Shown here: piece after piece, positions 40,690-51,950 of the stretch | Layout of the letters: each line of letters opens with the position of its first letter | Position numbering within the stretch: position 1 is the first letter of the stretch | DNA from: Lutjanus erythropterus | Taxonomy: Eukaryota > Chordata > Actinopteri > Lutjaniformes > Lutjanidae | NCBI GenBank assembly: GCA_020091685.1 | Contig: CM034606.1 | Span: forward strand, 15,903,695 to 15,967,694 | DNA: 64,000 bases | Direction of reading: 5' to 3' | Made by a program: the position numbers and the translations under genes | The notes under the pieces: generated by a model | Seen by the model: the letters and a program-made list of their open reading frames with translations, nothing else | The model's database searches: none | Told to the model about the DNA's origin: nothing

Positions 40690-43319
40690 GTATGAGAAGC
40701 AGGAGCAGAAGTCATAACCTCCAGACTTCTCTCCACTTGTTCAGCTCTGTTAGGGCTAAAAGGATTCATGGAAACCGTCAGAGACCTGCGGCACTCTGCA
40801 CTGCCCAGACTCCTTCCATGCACTCATTACAATGCTATGAAGACTATCCTGAGGCATGGCTGTGGCCTCCAGCCCTGCTCCAGGCCCCAAGGCATCTCAC
40901 AGAGTGCTGTAATGATGTCAGACCTGCGACTTTTTGTTTCCTTATTTCCTGCACACAGCATGCCTACCAGTCCTTTTTCATTACAGGTGTGTGAAGCAAT
41001 GCCCGAGTGAGTGAGAGTGAGTGTGGCTAGACCTGGTATAGATTTACCTTAATGCACTACATACCTCAAAGTGGGCAGTTAGTTCATTAATGTAGCCTGG
41101 CTCTCTTTAGGTGACGTTGCTCACAGTTCATTCCCATTGTGGCCCTAATGATGAGGTAACACACATGTTTTCAGGTGTGTCCTCACAGTAGGAACTACAG
41201 CCCCTAGCGCGCTGCGGTCAGGACTTTTTAAGATTTCACTTCTTCTGCAAGACCTCAAACAACGGTATCATTTAGTCAGTGTAAAGTGCCCGAACAATAA
41301 ACTCAGCTACTGATATGCCTATTTACAAGAATCCCTGCAGAGTGTATCTGGAATAATTAGCAATGTTATCAGACATAGCTCAAGGCGCCTGGTCTGGAGA
41401 TTAGCCGCACGTTGAAGGTAATGTCTGGTTCCTGTCTGATTCACATCATTAACCTCTGATCTCTATCTCAGTACACTGCATTAATACTGTACACAACTTC
41501 AAATCTCTTGTACGTGACACAAATACTTACTGTGGCTGCTGATCAGATGCTAATCCCGCAAATCAAAAAAGCAGCGTAAAGAGATTAGCATAGTTTTTGT
41601 TATGCCTATTATAATCACACTTTTAATTCTTTAATCTTTATTTTGACAGCTAAAGGATTTTTTCTGTGGATGCTGCAACATTGGCTCAGCCACCTCAGGG
41701 ACACGCAGCCTTTTCTAATTAAAACCCTCAGGGCTTCAGGCTCCACAGTGTGGTTATCTGTGGGTAACTAATATACAGCTTCTAATGCACAAATGAAAAC
41801 ATGCATATGGACACAAGCGTGCACATGCCTACGTGCAAACACAGACAATTGCCTCTTTCATATCGCAAAGGTTTCATAACCTCTGCCTCCACAGTTGGTT
41901 GACACCAGGGGTCATAAATCAGTCGGGATGATCTGATGTTCTGATGTCTTGGTTTTAAAGGTTCATTGAGGGGAAAAACACACTGCCATTTAAGGATTTA
42001 TGTTGAAGTCTGCACTCTGCAAGACAGTCTCCCCTTCACTGACCCCATTCACACAAACTGTTCACTGCTACCACTTTCTGTCTCCTTCTCACCGTCTTTG
42101 TTTGCACTTTTCTGGTAAAGTAACTCTAGAATTAGGATTTAGAGGAACTTTTTCTCTCTGTTTTTGAGGCAAACTAAGACTGATTGTGAATTAAGACTAA
42201 ACACTAGGTAACTAATTATTGAGCTAACTGAAGATATATTTTGCTTTTATATTTCCCACATAATGTGTTTCAATTGTCTTCAAAATTTGGTTGACCTTTC
42301 AACATAGATGCATCTAGCACATAGCATATCTAAGTACAGGAAACATGAGTGAGTTGGTTATTGTTAAAACAGTAACACTAACCAAGATGAAAGAAAGTAC
42401 AAACTGAATTTGTGCCTTGATTATGGGTAAATGTGGCATACGAATGCTCAAGAGAGGAGATTTTTGGATGATTTTATCGTGCTTTTCAATTTCAAAAAGG
42501 ACCTGGAAGTGCTGGATGCAAAGTGATCAACATGTGAATGACATTTTAACCACAGTGGTGCGGACACTGCCCGAGTCTTCCTTTCCTCTCAGCCTTGTTT
42601 CATCACTCTGTCTCTTCGGTCCATGTCTCACTGCGTCGTACTGTTACCCATTTAGACATCTATTTACAGTCAAGCTAAGAAAACACTTTATTGCTGTCTT
42701 AAAAAACAGTATAACCACATCCAGTAAAAATAAAAAACTTAACAACTCCATTTGTGACTGATTAGATCCTGAAAAGAAGTGCCTGTATTTGTGCCAGTGT
42801 AAGTGCATTTATTTTAGTGTGTGCATCTAAAATAGTGTTTGTTTTCTTGATTTCTCGACTCGATTGCATGATAAGAAAATGTTTATTCTTGCCAAATGCT
42901 CTTAATTTTCTTCGTCCATTTAAAGAGGGAGAAAAGGACAGAAAGACAGAGGGGGAATGTGTCTGATTACTTACTCATTAAGGGAGTTAATGAGGTGTGT
43001 GAGGGCTGTTAAAAGAATGGCAGTGTGCTGCCACTAACTGCTAACTACTTTCTTCCTCCCTGCACGGTAAAAACCCACAAGTAGACACACACACATAAAC
43101 AACCGCACACATAAACTGCGGGCTTTCAGACAGAAGTGGCTCAACTTGGAAATGCACCAACAAATGACTCAAGATACTGCAAATAAAGGAGCAATACATT
43201 CAAATAAACAACCCAACCCCAACACGCACAAATTATTTATGTCCACATCCACATTTTGTCTTAATCTGTGTCAGTCTAAACTGCTCATATTAGTGCTCAT
43301 TTAATGTAAAAACAAACGC

Positions 43320-43530
43320 ATTTGGACTGCATTTTATTTACTGTTTTTCTAGTCTATCAGCCACTCAAAGCAGTTTACAACTACATGTCACATTCACCCA
43401 CACACTCATAATTTTGAGGCCAGGTGTCCTGCCCAAGGACACTTTGACATGCAGACTGGAGGAGCAAGGCCTTAAACCGCAGACTTTCTGATTAATGGAC
43501 GACCCGCTCTACCTCCTGAGCCACAGTAGC
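43320..43530 (-). mobile_element. tRNA-derived SINE
   Basis: Read on the minus strand, it starts with TGTGGCTCAGGAGGTAGAGC, an RNA polymerase III A-box-like tRNA head, followed about 30 nt later by a degenerate B box (GCGGTTTAAGGCC, ideal GGTTCGANNCC). It continues with CCTTGGGCAGGACACCTGG, GAATGTGACATGTAGTTG and a tail GTAAACTGCTTTGAGTGG...ACTAGAAAAACAG, all familiar from fish SINEs. It looks old and inactive. Confidence 0.75.
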
Positions 43531-45199
43531 AGCAGCTCACTTCAAATCAGTATGTGCTGATGAAAGAGAAAATGCTGGAGACTTGGAGTCAAGTCAGATC
43601 TGTCACAAAAATGAGGAGTTCAAGTCTTGATGGGGTCTCCAGACTTTGACCTGAATTAATCCCAGAACAATAAAAAAAAGATTAAAGATGACAGGCAAGC
43701 CTTGCATAGCCTTAAAACCTGAATATTTAATTAATTGGACCTAATTAGGTCTCATTTATGCAAAAAAAGAACAGAGTTCAAGACAAAATGTTCAGATGTC
43801 AAGTCATTTTAATTATCAGCACTCAAAGACGTGAAAAACTGTAATTAACTTGCAATTACATGACTTGGACTAATCTCAACCGACTCAAGACTTGACTTAA
43901 AAACACCTTTTTCTGTCAGTGATGTGGCAGTGGTAGGTAGGGGCAGGTATGGGGGGGTTAATGATGGCTCAATCGGTGTTTAAATGGAGCCATTAACCCT
44001 GTCACTGGAGCTATAGCTGATGCAGCCAACCGAGGGGAAGCTCCAACAAACCGTGAGAAAGCAATGACAGGAAGAGGAAGGAAAGGTTGTAGTGGAAGAG
44101 TCCGAGACTAGATGTTACCGCCTGATTAAGGCCATTTTTAAGCTTTAAAAATGTCCTGAGTGCAGTAAAAAGTGAAAAACAAACAACTGGCTACGCTGAC
44201 ATGCTGCATTATGTGCAGACATGTCTTTGGTTGAGGTGCAGAGAACTGTTGAAGACAACGAAGCCGCCGTGTCAGGCAGATGAAAAAAGAGGGAAGGTGT
44301 TAAGAGTGGGGGATAACATAAAGAGAATGAGGTGAGAAGGAGTATGGATCGAGGCTGCGGGGCCTTTGGGTGCTTGCCAAAACACAGGCATGTATATGTG
44401 TGTGTCTGTGTGGCCCGGAGAGAGTGACTGAGTGTTTCTGTGTGCGGTCAAGAGTATCTGCGCCTTCCCTCTCACCCTCGTGCCCCCCCTCCCCTCTTCT
44501 CATCCTTCTCTCTCCACACCTTCACATTACGCTTTCGAAAATAAATGGTAAACATGCCTCCTAGCTGTGTCTCCCTTCACTTTCTCTCTCCTGTCTACCC
44601 TCACCGTTTTGTACCTCCATGCAGCAGTCCGTGCAATCTGGACAAGGGAGCCAGACACCAGCACCACTATCATCTTCGTGATTACCATGATCATCCGGAG
44701 GTCAAAACACAGTCTTAAAAATAAAATCCTTCATTCACGTTCACGCAAATTATCATGCACAGACACGCAGATATAGTACACGCAAGCACGCCAAGTGTGT
44801 AAGGTGTTTCTCTAGTCCCTTTGTGGTGGAGATGAGGAGGAGGGGAAGAGCTGGATGGAGCTCAGTGGGAGGAGGACTTGAAAAGCGGGGAAGGAGAAAC
44901 TGCTGCTTTTATAAAGAGAGGAATAAACAGGCTGCTTTAGGAATACTCTCACACAAAAACCCAGGAGAGAAAGTCTCTCTTTCCCTCTCTGTCTCCCTTC
45001 TAGGACTAAATATAGCGTCTACAAAGGCTCCTAATGAAAAACAAACACTGTACTGACACAGAATGCAGCATAATTCAATAGCATCTGTTTGTCTTTGTAA
45101 TTCCTTTTTCTTTTGAAAGCTAATGTCAACACCAGTCCACCAAAACTAGTACAAACAGTCAGGGAAAATGATGGAGCAGAGCTGCGTGTCACTTCACTA

Positions 45200-45865
45200 C
45201 ACTCTGAGAAATAAGGGTTCTTTCTGAAGGACTGAGGTTCTACCCAAAACCATTTGCTTGTGAAGAGACTGTTTTGTGTAGAAAGAGTTTGCAAGGGTTC
45301 TTTATCAGACTAAGGATTCCATAAAAAATGCTTTTCATGCAAAGAACCCTTTTTAGAAGAAAGAGTTCTTCAAGGGCTATTTGTACCATAATCTAAAAGG
45401 GTTCTGAGTAGAACAACCTGAGTGTGTTCTAGACAAAACCCTTGAAATATAAAATGGTTCTCCATAGAACCCCCTGAGTGTGTTCTAGATAAAACCCTTG
45501 GAACATCCAAAGGTTCCTGGTAGACCCCGCCTGACAGTGTTGAAGATAAGGTTCTCAGTATAAACCCCTGGGCGGGTTCTTGTTAGCACCATTAGAATGT
45601 GTAAGGGTTCTGGAAAGAATCCCAGAGAGGGGGGGACTTCTTAGGTAGAACCATTACATTATAGAGGGGCTGTCTGCAGAAATTCTCATGGGGGCTTTTG
45701 GGTGGATTCTTTCACAGATGGTTCTAGGTATGACCTTTTAGGTTGGGTTCTATTTAGAACTCTCTGAAATTGAAACTATATACAATAAATGTTCTAACAG
45801 GAACTAAAAATGGGGACAAGCCAAAGAGCTCTTTATGGTTTTAGTTATCTTTATTTCTAAGAGTG
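45200..45865 (-). mobile_element. non-autonomous inverted-repeat element, copy 2 (inverted)
   Basis: Begins CACTCTGAGAAATAAGGGT and ends TTATTTCTAAGAGTG. Its sequence is homologous to the reverse complement of 3036-3947: for example its right part GGGGACAAGCCAAAGAGCT mirrors the left part of copy 1. It has the same AGAACC/GGTTCT-rich interior with TTCTAGA(C/T)AAAACCCTTG(A/G)AA units, but is about 250 bp shorter. Confidence 0.8.
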
Positions 45866-47414
45866 TCTAGTCTCTTTTTCCTGTGCTGTGTCGCCATCTC
45901 TATTTATTTATATGGATTTTCAGGAAATAAGTCATCGAGCAGCATAATCTCATTTCCAACAGACCCCATGATGGACTGTCATTTATACATTTAACCCTCA
46001 AATGTCTCACACTTCTATACATGCTGAAAGAGGAGAAAGGAGGCCATGTGGTCGCATCTGGAGAGGGTTTGTGATTTATTCAGATGTTGAAAAACACAGC
46101 TAGCGTAACACCCTCTGTCTCCCGCTCTCGTAATACACACACATCCACAAACTGTCTCCTCGTCGATGGGACCTAAAGGGGATTTCATGGATGGACTCCA
46201 CTCTAATCATCTACAGCTCACCAACCAATGAGAAACACACAGCGCTCCCAGACTGGAACACTCAACAACCACCAAGAGAAAACACAATGTCAGTGGAACT
46301 TATCAAGCCCACATGAGGGCTGACAGACACACACACATGCACACACACACACATAGAGAATCAAGACAGAACTAGTTTAACTGTTGCCCACATCTCTTCT
46401 TTCACTGTAAATGATTCATGATGTCTATGTGTACTTGTAGGCTTAAAAATCCCATATGAGCGCATACATTTGGCTGTGTGCTTCACTGCCACCCGTGAAG
46501 CAAATGAAAGAGTTAACATGGCGAAGAAAGAGGGGAGAAAATCTATCCTTTCTCCCTGCTCTCGATTCACCCTAATTTCCCACTGCCATTATGTCTACTT
46601 GTGTTTCTGAGTGTGTCCAAGCCTTTCATTGGCAGTCAGGCTGAGTGATGGAGCAGGGCTAAGCGGCATCGATCATGACAAGCGCTTACAGGCGCTATCA
46701 ACTGACGGCGGGGTGTACGATAGGGGACACACAGCCAAGGCCCTGTCCATCCATCATGCTGTCTACCTGCTGGACAATGGGAGAAAAGTGTGAGAAGAAC
46801 AGAGAGGAAGGGAGGGAGGGTGAGGGAAAACAAACCTCTCAACAGGTCCATTATCACTGCCATTACCTATCCCTACATTAGCCAGCGGGGCTCGCACCAA
46901 GCCAGAAATAATGATCCCCATTCTGAGAATAGCCTGGAAATCATTTTGCTGGATTGGACTAATGTTTTACACCGAGTCGGGACAGGAGTCAAAGGGAAGG
47001 AGACAGACATTTAGAAAGACAACAAAGCCAATCTGGGTGGCTGCTCTTACTCTCACACACACATCTACACACTGTGTGGTCTTATAAACTGGTTAAAGAT
47101 GCTTCGTTGTGAACGGCTGGCTACCTAGAAAGTGGAAAACTGATCCTCAAGATCGGATGACAGCTCTTCCTGGAAGAAAAGCGCCGGTCTGAGGTCAGTG
47201 TTATTGAGCCGCTGCGATGACAGATCCACCACACCTAACCACAGGCGGCTGATACCAGATCAGAGGAGTGTCACTAAGACACACACAGTCAGGAGCTATT
47301 TCAATCAACACGTAAACTGAACGCACTTCAAGACACTTAATCGACTCCATGCACTTCGTTGAGCTGCATCAAGACAGAGAGAGAAAAATCCCAGAGGAGA
47401 AAGAGGGTAAAAAA

Positions 47415-48190
47415 CTAATAATACATAATAATGTTATTTATAAAGCACTTTTTAAGCCCAAGCGCAAAACAGAAACCCATGTAAGCCCCCCACTAAAAAA
47501 CAAGGAACAAGGATTAGGAACATTAGAGCACAAAATAAAGCATAGGCCCTCACATAGCCCAAGTCAAAAATGAAAGAGTTCGTATATAAATACATTTTTA
47601 AAAAGTCCATTAAAAGCATGTAAAATTTAAGTAAAGGGGATAAACACATACAGTGTAAAAACATATAAGATATGACTTCAAATAAGGCAGATATACTGTA
47701 TGATGATCTGCATAAAAATAAAGTGAAGAATGAATAAAGTGCATACAAATGCTAACATAATGATGCTAAAACAAGCACATTTAGAATATGAAAGATGATA
47801 AAGATGAAATAAAACAGTAAAATAATAAAGTATGATATGGTAATGGAAGGTAAAACATTGTTAAGTGTAGGCCTTCTTATAAAAGTGAGATTTAAGTAGG
47901 CACTAAAAAGCTGCACTGGAGTCTGCTGGTCTCACACTGAGGAGAAGGTTGTTCCAAAGACATTAGGAGCCGTTACCGACAACGAATGGTCATCCTTTAT
48001 TTTCAGTCTGGTCTGTGAAACAGCCAGAAGATTTTGATGAGCTGATCTTAGGGGCTTGGCTCGGGTGTAGGGAGTCAAAAGCTCTTTTATATAGTCTGGA
48101 GCCAGACTATGGATGGTCTTATAGGCAATTAATACAATTTTAAAACATATTCTGAAATCAATGGACAGTTACTGCAGTGATGCTTAAATT
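47415..48190 (+). mobile_element. probable interspersed repeat
   Basis: Words such as TTATTTATAAAGCACTTTTTA at the start and GGAGCCAGACTATGGATGG with TTATAGGCAATTAATA near the end are, from memory, typical of a widespread fish repeat. No terminal repeats or second copy in this window, so the boundaries are approximate. Confidence 0.5.
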
Positions 48191-48420
48191 ATAAACATGA
48201 TATGAAGAAAAAAAACCCAGCATGAAATATAGGGAGCAGGAGATTTGTTGAATGTTGACCAACACCTGCATAGTTCATCTTCTTGTTTCCTCTGCCATCC
48301 TCTCTCTCCGGAGCTCGTACACAGCCCCCTCTATTCTCTAGACTCACGGTAATCGAGAGTGAAACCTCCCAGTCATTACTTTAAGCTCTCACAGTCGCCG
48401 TCACACATGGAAAGTATCAG

Positions 48421-48483
48421 GCGAGGAGAGGAGAGGAGAGGAGAGGAGAGGAGAGGAGAGGAGAGGAGAGGAGAGGAGAGGAC
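48421..48483 (+). repeat. (GAGAG)n pentanucleotide microsatellite
   Basis: About twelve perfect units of AGGAG/GAGAG in a row, purine-only on the plus strand. Confidence 0.93.
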
Positions 48484-48771
48484 TGAGCCAGAGGGAAGGT
48501 GAGCAGAGGAGCTACCTTTATATCATGCCTGCTCTCTGTTCAAATCCCTCTGAAAGTTAAAACTTAAAAACAGCCCAAAGGTACCTGCCTAGATATACAC
48601 AGTCAAGGACATGTAGTCTAAATAGAAGAACTCATTAGAGGGGAAAAAAATGTATAATTTCCCCTTGACTCATCTTGTTATTGTTGGATATACTGCTACC
48701 TCTGTTTTTTCTCTTTTTTTTCTCATTACGTTTAAAAGTGTACATTTTCCGAATGTGGACTGACAAACATA

Positions 48772-49333
48772 CACTGTAAAAAAAAATTAAAAAAATCATA
48801 CATTAAATCAGTGGAATCAACTAACATTTTCTCATTAACTTAACAAACAAGTTTATTTATTCAAGAAATGGCTCGCAAATGAACTCACCCTTGGTCAATT
48901 TCTACTTGTTGCTTGCATATTGGCTTATTTATTAGTGGTTATCAAATAACAACAAGGAATAAAGTTAGTTATCTGGGGCTGCAAAGTGTACGAAATGTGA
49001 AAAATAGTGAAAAATGTCCATCTCGGTTTTTCAAAGTCCAAGGTGACATCAGTCCATAGCCAAAGCTACTCAGTTTAATATGATAAACAGAGTAAAGTGG
49101 GAAATCTCTATATTAGAGAGGCTGAAAGCAGCATTTTAGTTATAGTATATATATAGTATATTAAGCTTGTACAAATGAATTTATGTCAAGTTTATATGAC
49201 TAGAAAGCGTTTATTTGTTTTGAATTATTTCAAAATAACTTAAAATTGTCTATTCAAATTCAGTCAACTTAAAAATTTAAGGCAGCACAGACATTTTTTT
49301 TTAAGTTAAAACAAATAGTGTCTTTTTACAGTG
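48772..49333 (+). mobile_element. MITE with CACTGTAAAAA termini
   Basis: Starts CACTGTAAAAAAAAA and ends TTTTTACAGTG. AT-rich 562 bp with repeated CAAGTTTAT and AACTTAA words near both ends. Around 48975-49130 a stretch beginning GGGGCTGCAAAGTG resembles repeat family C, suggesting a nested insertion. Superfamily uncertain. Confidence 0.7.
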
Positions 49334-51194
49334 CATATGGTATATATGCATCATCTTGCTGTGGGGAAAATAAGGCCGCATTGCACCGAGTGGGAGATTT
49401 AGATGTCCCACAGCAGAGACGAGAGAGGTGAGGTGATGGAACAATAAAGGCTGCAGGCTCTTCCGTCCGTTACCTACACTGCCTCCCGCTCGCCATGATG
49501 TATGAGACAGGTGCATTGTGGCCGACGTCAAGTCAACAATTCACCCCGGGCATGTATCACCTTATCTTTAACAGGACACGCTCACATGCACACAAGCACA
49601 CCCTCTAAGGCATGCATGTACATACATACAGCGCTTTCACTCCCACCCACACACACACACACGTTATCTTAATGCAGCAAGACAGCAGTGTAATCAGCAG
49701 TAAGTCAGGCCTCTCGTCCCCGTATCTCTACACTCAGTGCTTCACTAAATACACAATATAGGTAATGAGTGGTTAGCTGACAACAAGAGTAGCTGTTAAA
49801 CAAACAGAAGGTTTAATTAGACGTGTGCGTCAGTAAACAGCAGTCTTGTTATAGGTTCCTCCAGTGTAGGAACTGATTTATAGCCAAGCGTTAGATTCCA
49901 CCTGTTGATGTTACGACCACAACACTGTATGAATATGTCATAGATTATCAGACTATATTGTGCGTCTTATTGCCGAGCAACTTTTCACATTCTTTCTTCT
50001 ACTTTGTGTTACAGAAGAATGTTGGGAAAGTTTGCTTTGAGACTACTGCTTATAAAAGTATTTTATCGATTAAAGTTAGAATAAGTAGGATTTGTCAGAC
50101 GCTGTTTGTGAACGTGATTATTCAGTCTCATTCCCAGGACTTCAAATATCAACGTTTTGGATTGGTAAAAGGTCCTGAGGAACGAGAAAAAAGAATCCTA
50201 ATCCTGCATAGTTTGCCTTGAACTGATTAAAAACAAACAAGTTTCCAGAGCCCCAGTGTTGTCTGAGCAACAGTCCAAAACGCAAAGCTACTCAGTTTAT
50301 TATCACAGATGACATTTGAGAAGCTAGAACCACTGAAGCAATTACATTTTTGTTTAAAAAATGACTTGAGCCGCTTGTTTACCAAAATTGTTGCTGCTGT
50401 GTTTCTTGTTGATTGACTAATCGTTTCAACTTCAATTTTGTGTCAGTAAATGAGACGAAAGAAGATTAGAGAAGACGGATTTAGAACGTGTTTTACTGAA
50501 AAGCCTTCTTTAAGCTCACTAATAATCTCAAGCAGCATCAGAAACTTGTATGGGAAAAAACAAGGAGTCGACTAACACAGTTTTTCAGGAAGAAGAAAGA
50601 TTTAAAGCAGCTGGAGGTGTGAGAATACACTGATTCTCCAGAGAACAAGATTCTTAGTTATGAGGGAAAACACCACTGACGTCCAGAACATTTACATTGG
50701 ATGCATACAAAACAAATGTGTGAATGTAAGACTTGGCTTGTGATTTGTTATTCTTTCTGTGTGCTCAGGAGTATTCAGGGACTTTGCATCTCCATCTGCT
50801 CATCCAGACTGCAATGCTCATCCCAGACAGCCTATTACATAAGTAAAGAGGCAAAAGTTAACCACTGGTCAGCTCGCGCCATGTGTTTGAGTTTTTTTAA
50901 CGTGTGAACAAGTTTGAGGAAGCAACATTTCCTTCCTGTGACAGGTGTGTGTACATGTCAGGGGTCAGTAAAGGCATTCATGAAGCTATGAATAAATAAC
51001 TCCAGGGTCTCTGAGACTATGGAAATCTTCCATGAATATTGCATGAGGCTGTCAGGAAGGCAAACGGCTATACTCACTGTGGCATCGGTGCTTACAAAAC
51101 AACACACACACAAACTTTGAAACTACGATTGGCCTCCAAATGTAAAATAGAAGAATTACACCCATTTGTTTTGGTTTTTAAATGCTTTTTGTAC

Positions 51195-51449
51195 AGAGGT
51201 GAAAGTATCCTAAATAACGTATACACCAAAACTGATTTTTTTAGGTGGATCTTTCTTCAAGTGGCTAAAATGTTGCTGATCCCGTCCAAAGCAGTTCGCT
51301 GCTTAGCTTAGCTTAGCTTCTATACTAGTACTCCTCTTTACTTCTCCAAACTGGGGACATGTTCACTGGCATCTACTGTAGATAATACACTGACTACTGG
51401 AAAGTACCATATAGAAGCACATTTCAAAACACCTGAACTATCCCTTTAA
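51195..51449 (+). mobile_element. TTAA-flanked MITE, family A, right part
   Basis: Matches the right part of copy 1: AACTGAT...TTTTTAGGTGGA, AAGTGGCTAAAATG, GCATCTACTGTAGATAATACA and the end GAACTATCCCTTTAA. The left end is missing. Confidence 0.7.
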
Positions 51450-51721
51450 TGCAACTATTTCTTTTAATGCCCGTTTGTATTGGTAGTGACTTTTTTGTGG
51501 CCTATGGCAACCACGATTTAATAGTGAAAACTGGGACTTTAAGTTAAAAAAAACACAATGAAAGTGAATCAAAGCCTCTGGGCTTTCATTTTCTGCCTCT
51601 CTTTCTATCAGTGCTCTTAATTAACTTCACTGCATAAAGAAAGTCATTCCACGAGAGCTAACGGCCCAATACTTTTCAGATTCAATTTCACTTGGGCAGC
51701 GAGTCAAAACCCAACACGAGT

Positions 51722-51723
<2 letters not shown>

Positions 51724-51780
<57 letters not shown>
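51724..51780 (+). repeat. (GT)n microsatellite
   Basis: Uninterrupted GT run of about 57 bp, the longest of the window. Confidence 0.95.
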
Positions 51781-51781
<1 letters not shown>

Positions 51782-51908
51782 AATCCTAATGTTGGGATGG
51801 GCTCTCAGTCCAAACTAGAGGTGCAAGGCCAGAAATTGCAGAGGTGCTGGTTGCTAGGAGACAAAAGGTACCCAGCTGGAATTGTGACTAAGCCTTGAGG
51901 GTAGCATA

Positions 51909-51910
<2 letters not shown>

Positions 51911-51948
<38 letters not shown>
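51911..51948 (+). repeat. (TG)n microsatellite
   Basis: Second TG run, about 38 bp, only 130 bp after the previous one. Confidence 0.93.
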
Positions 51949-51950
<2 letters not shown>

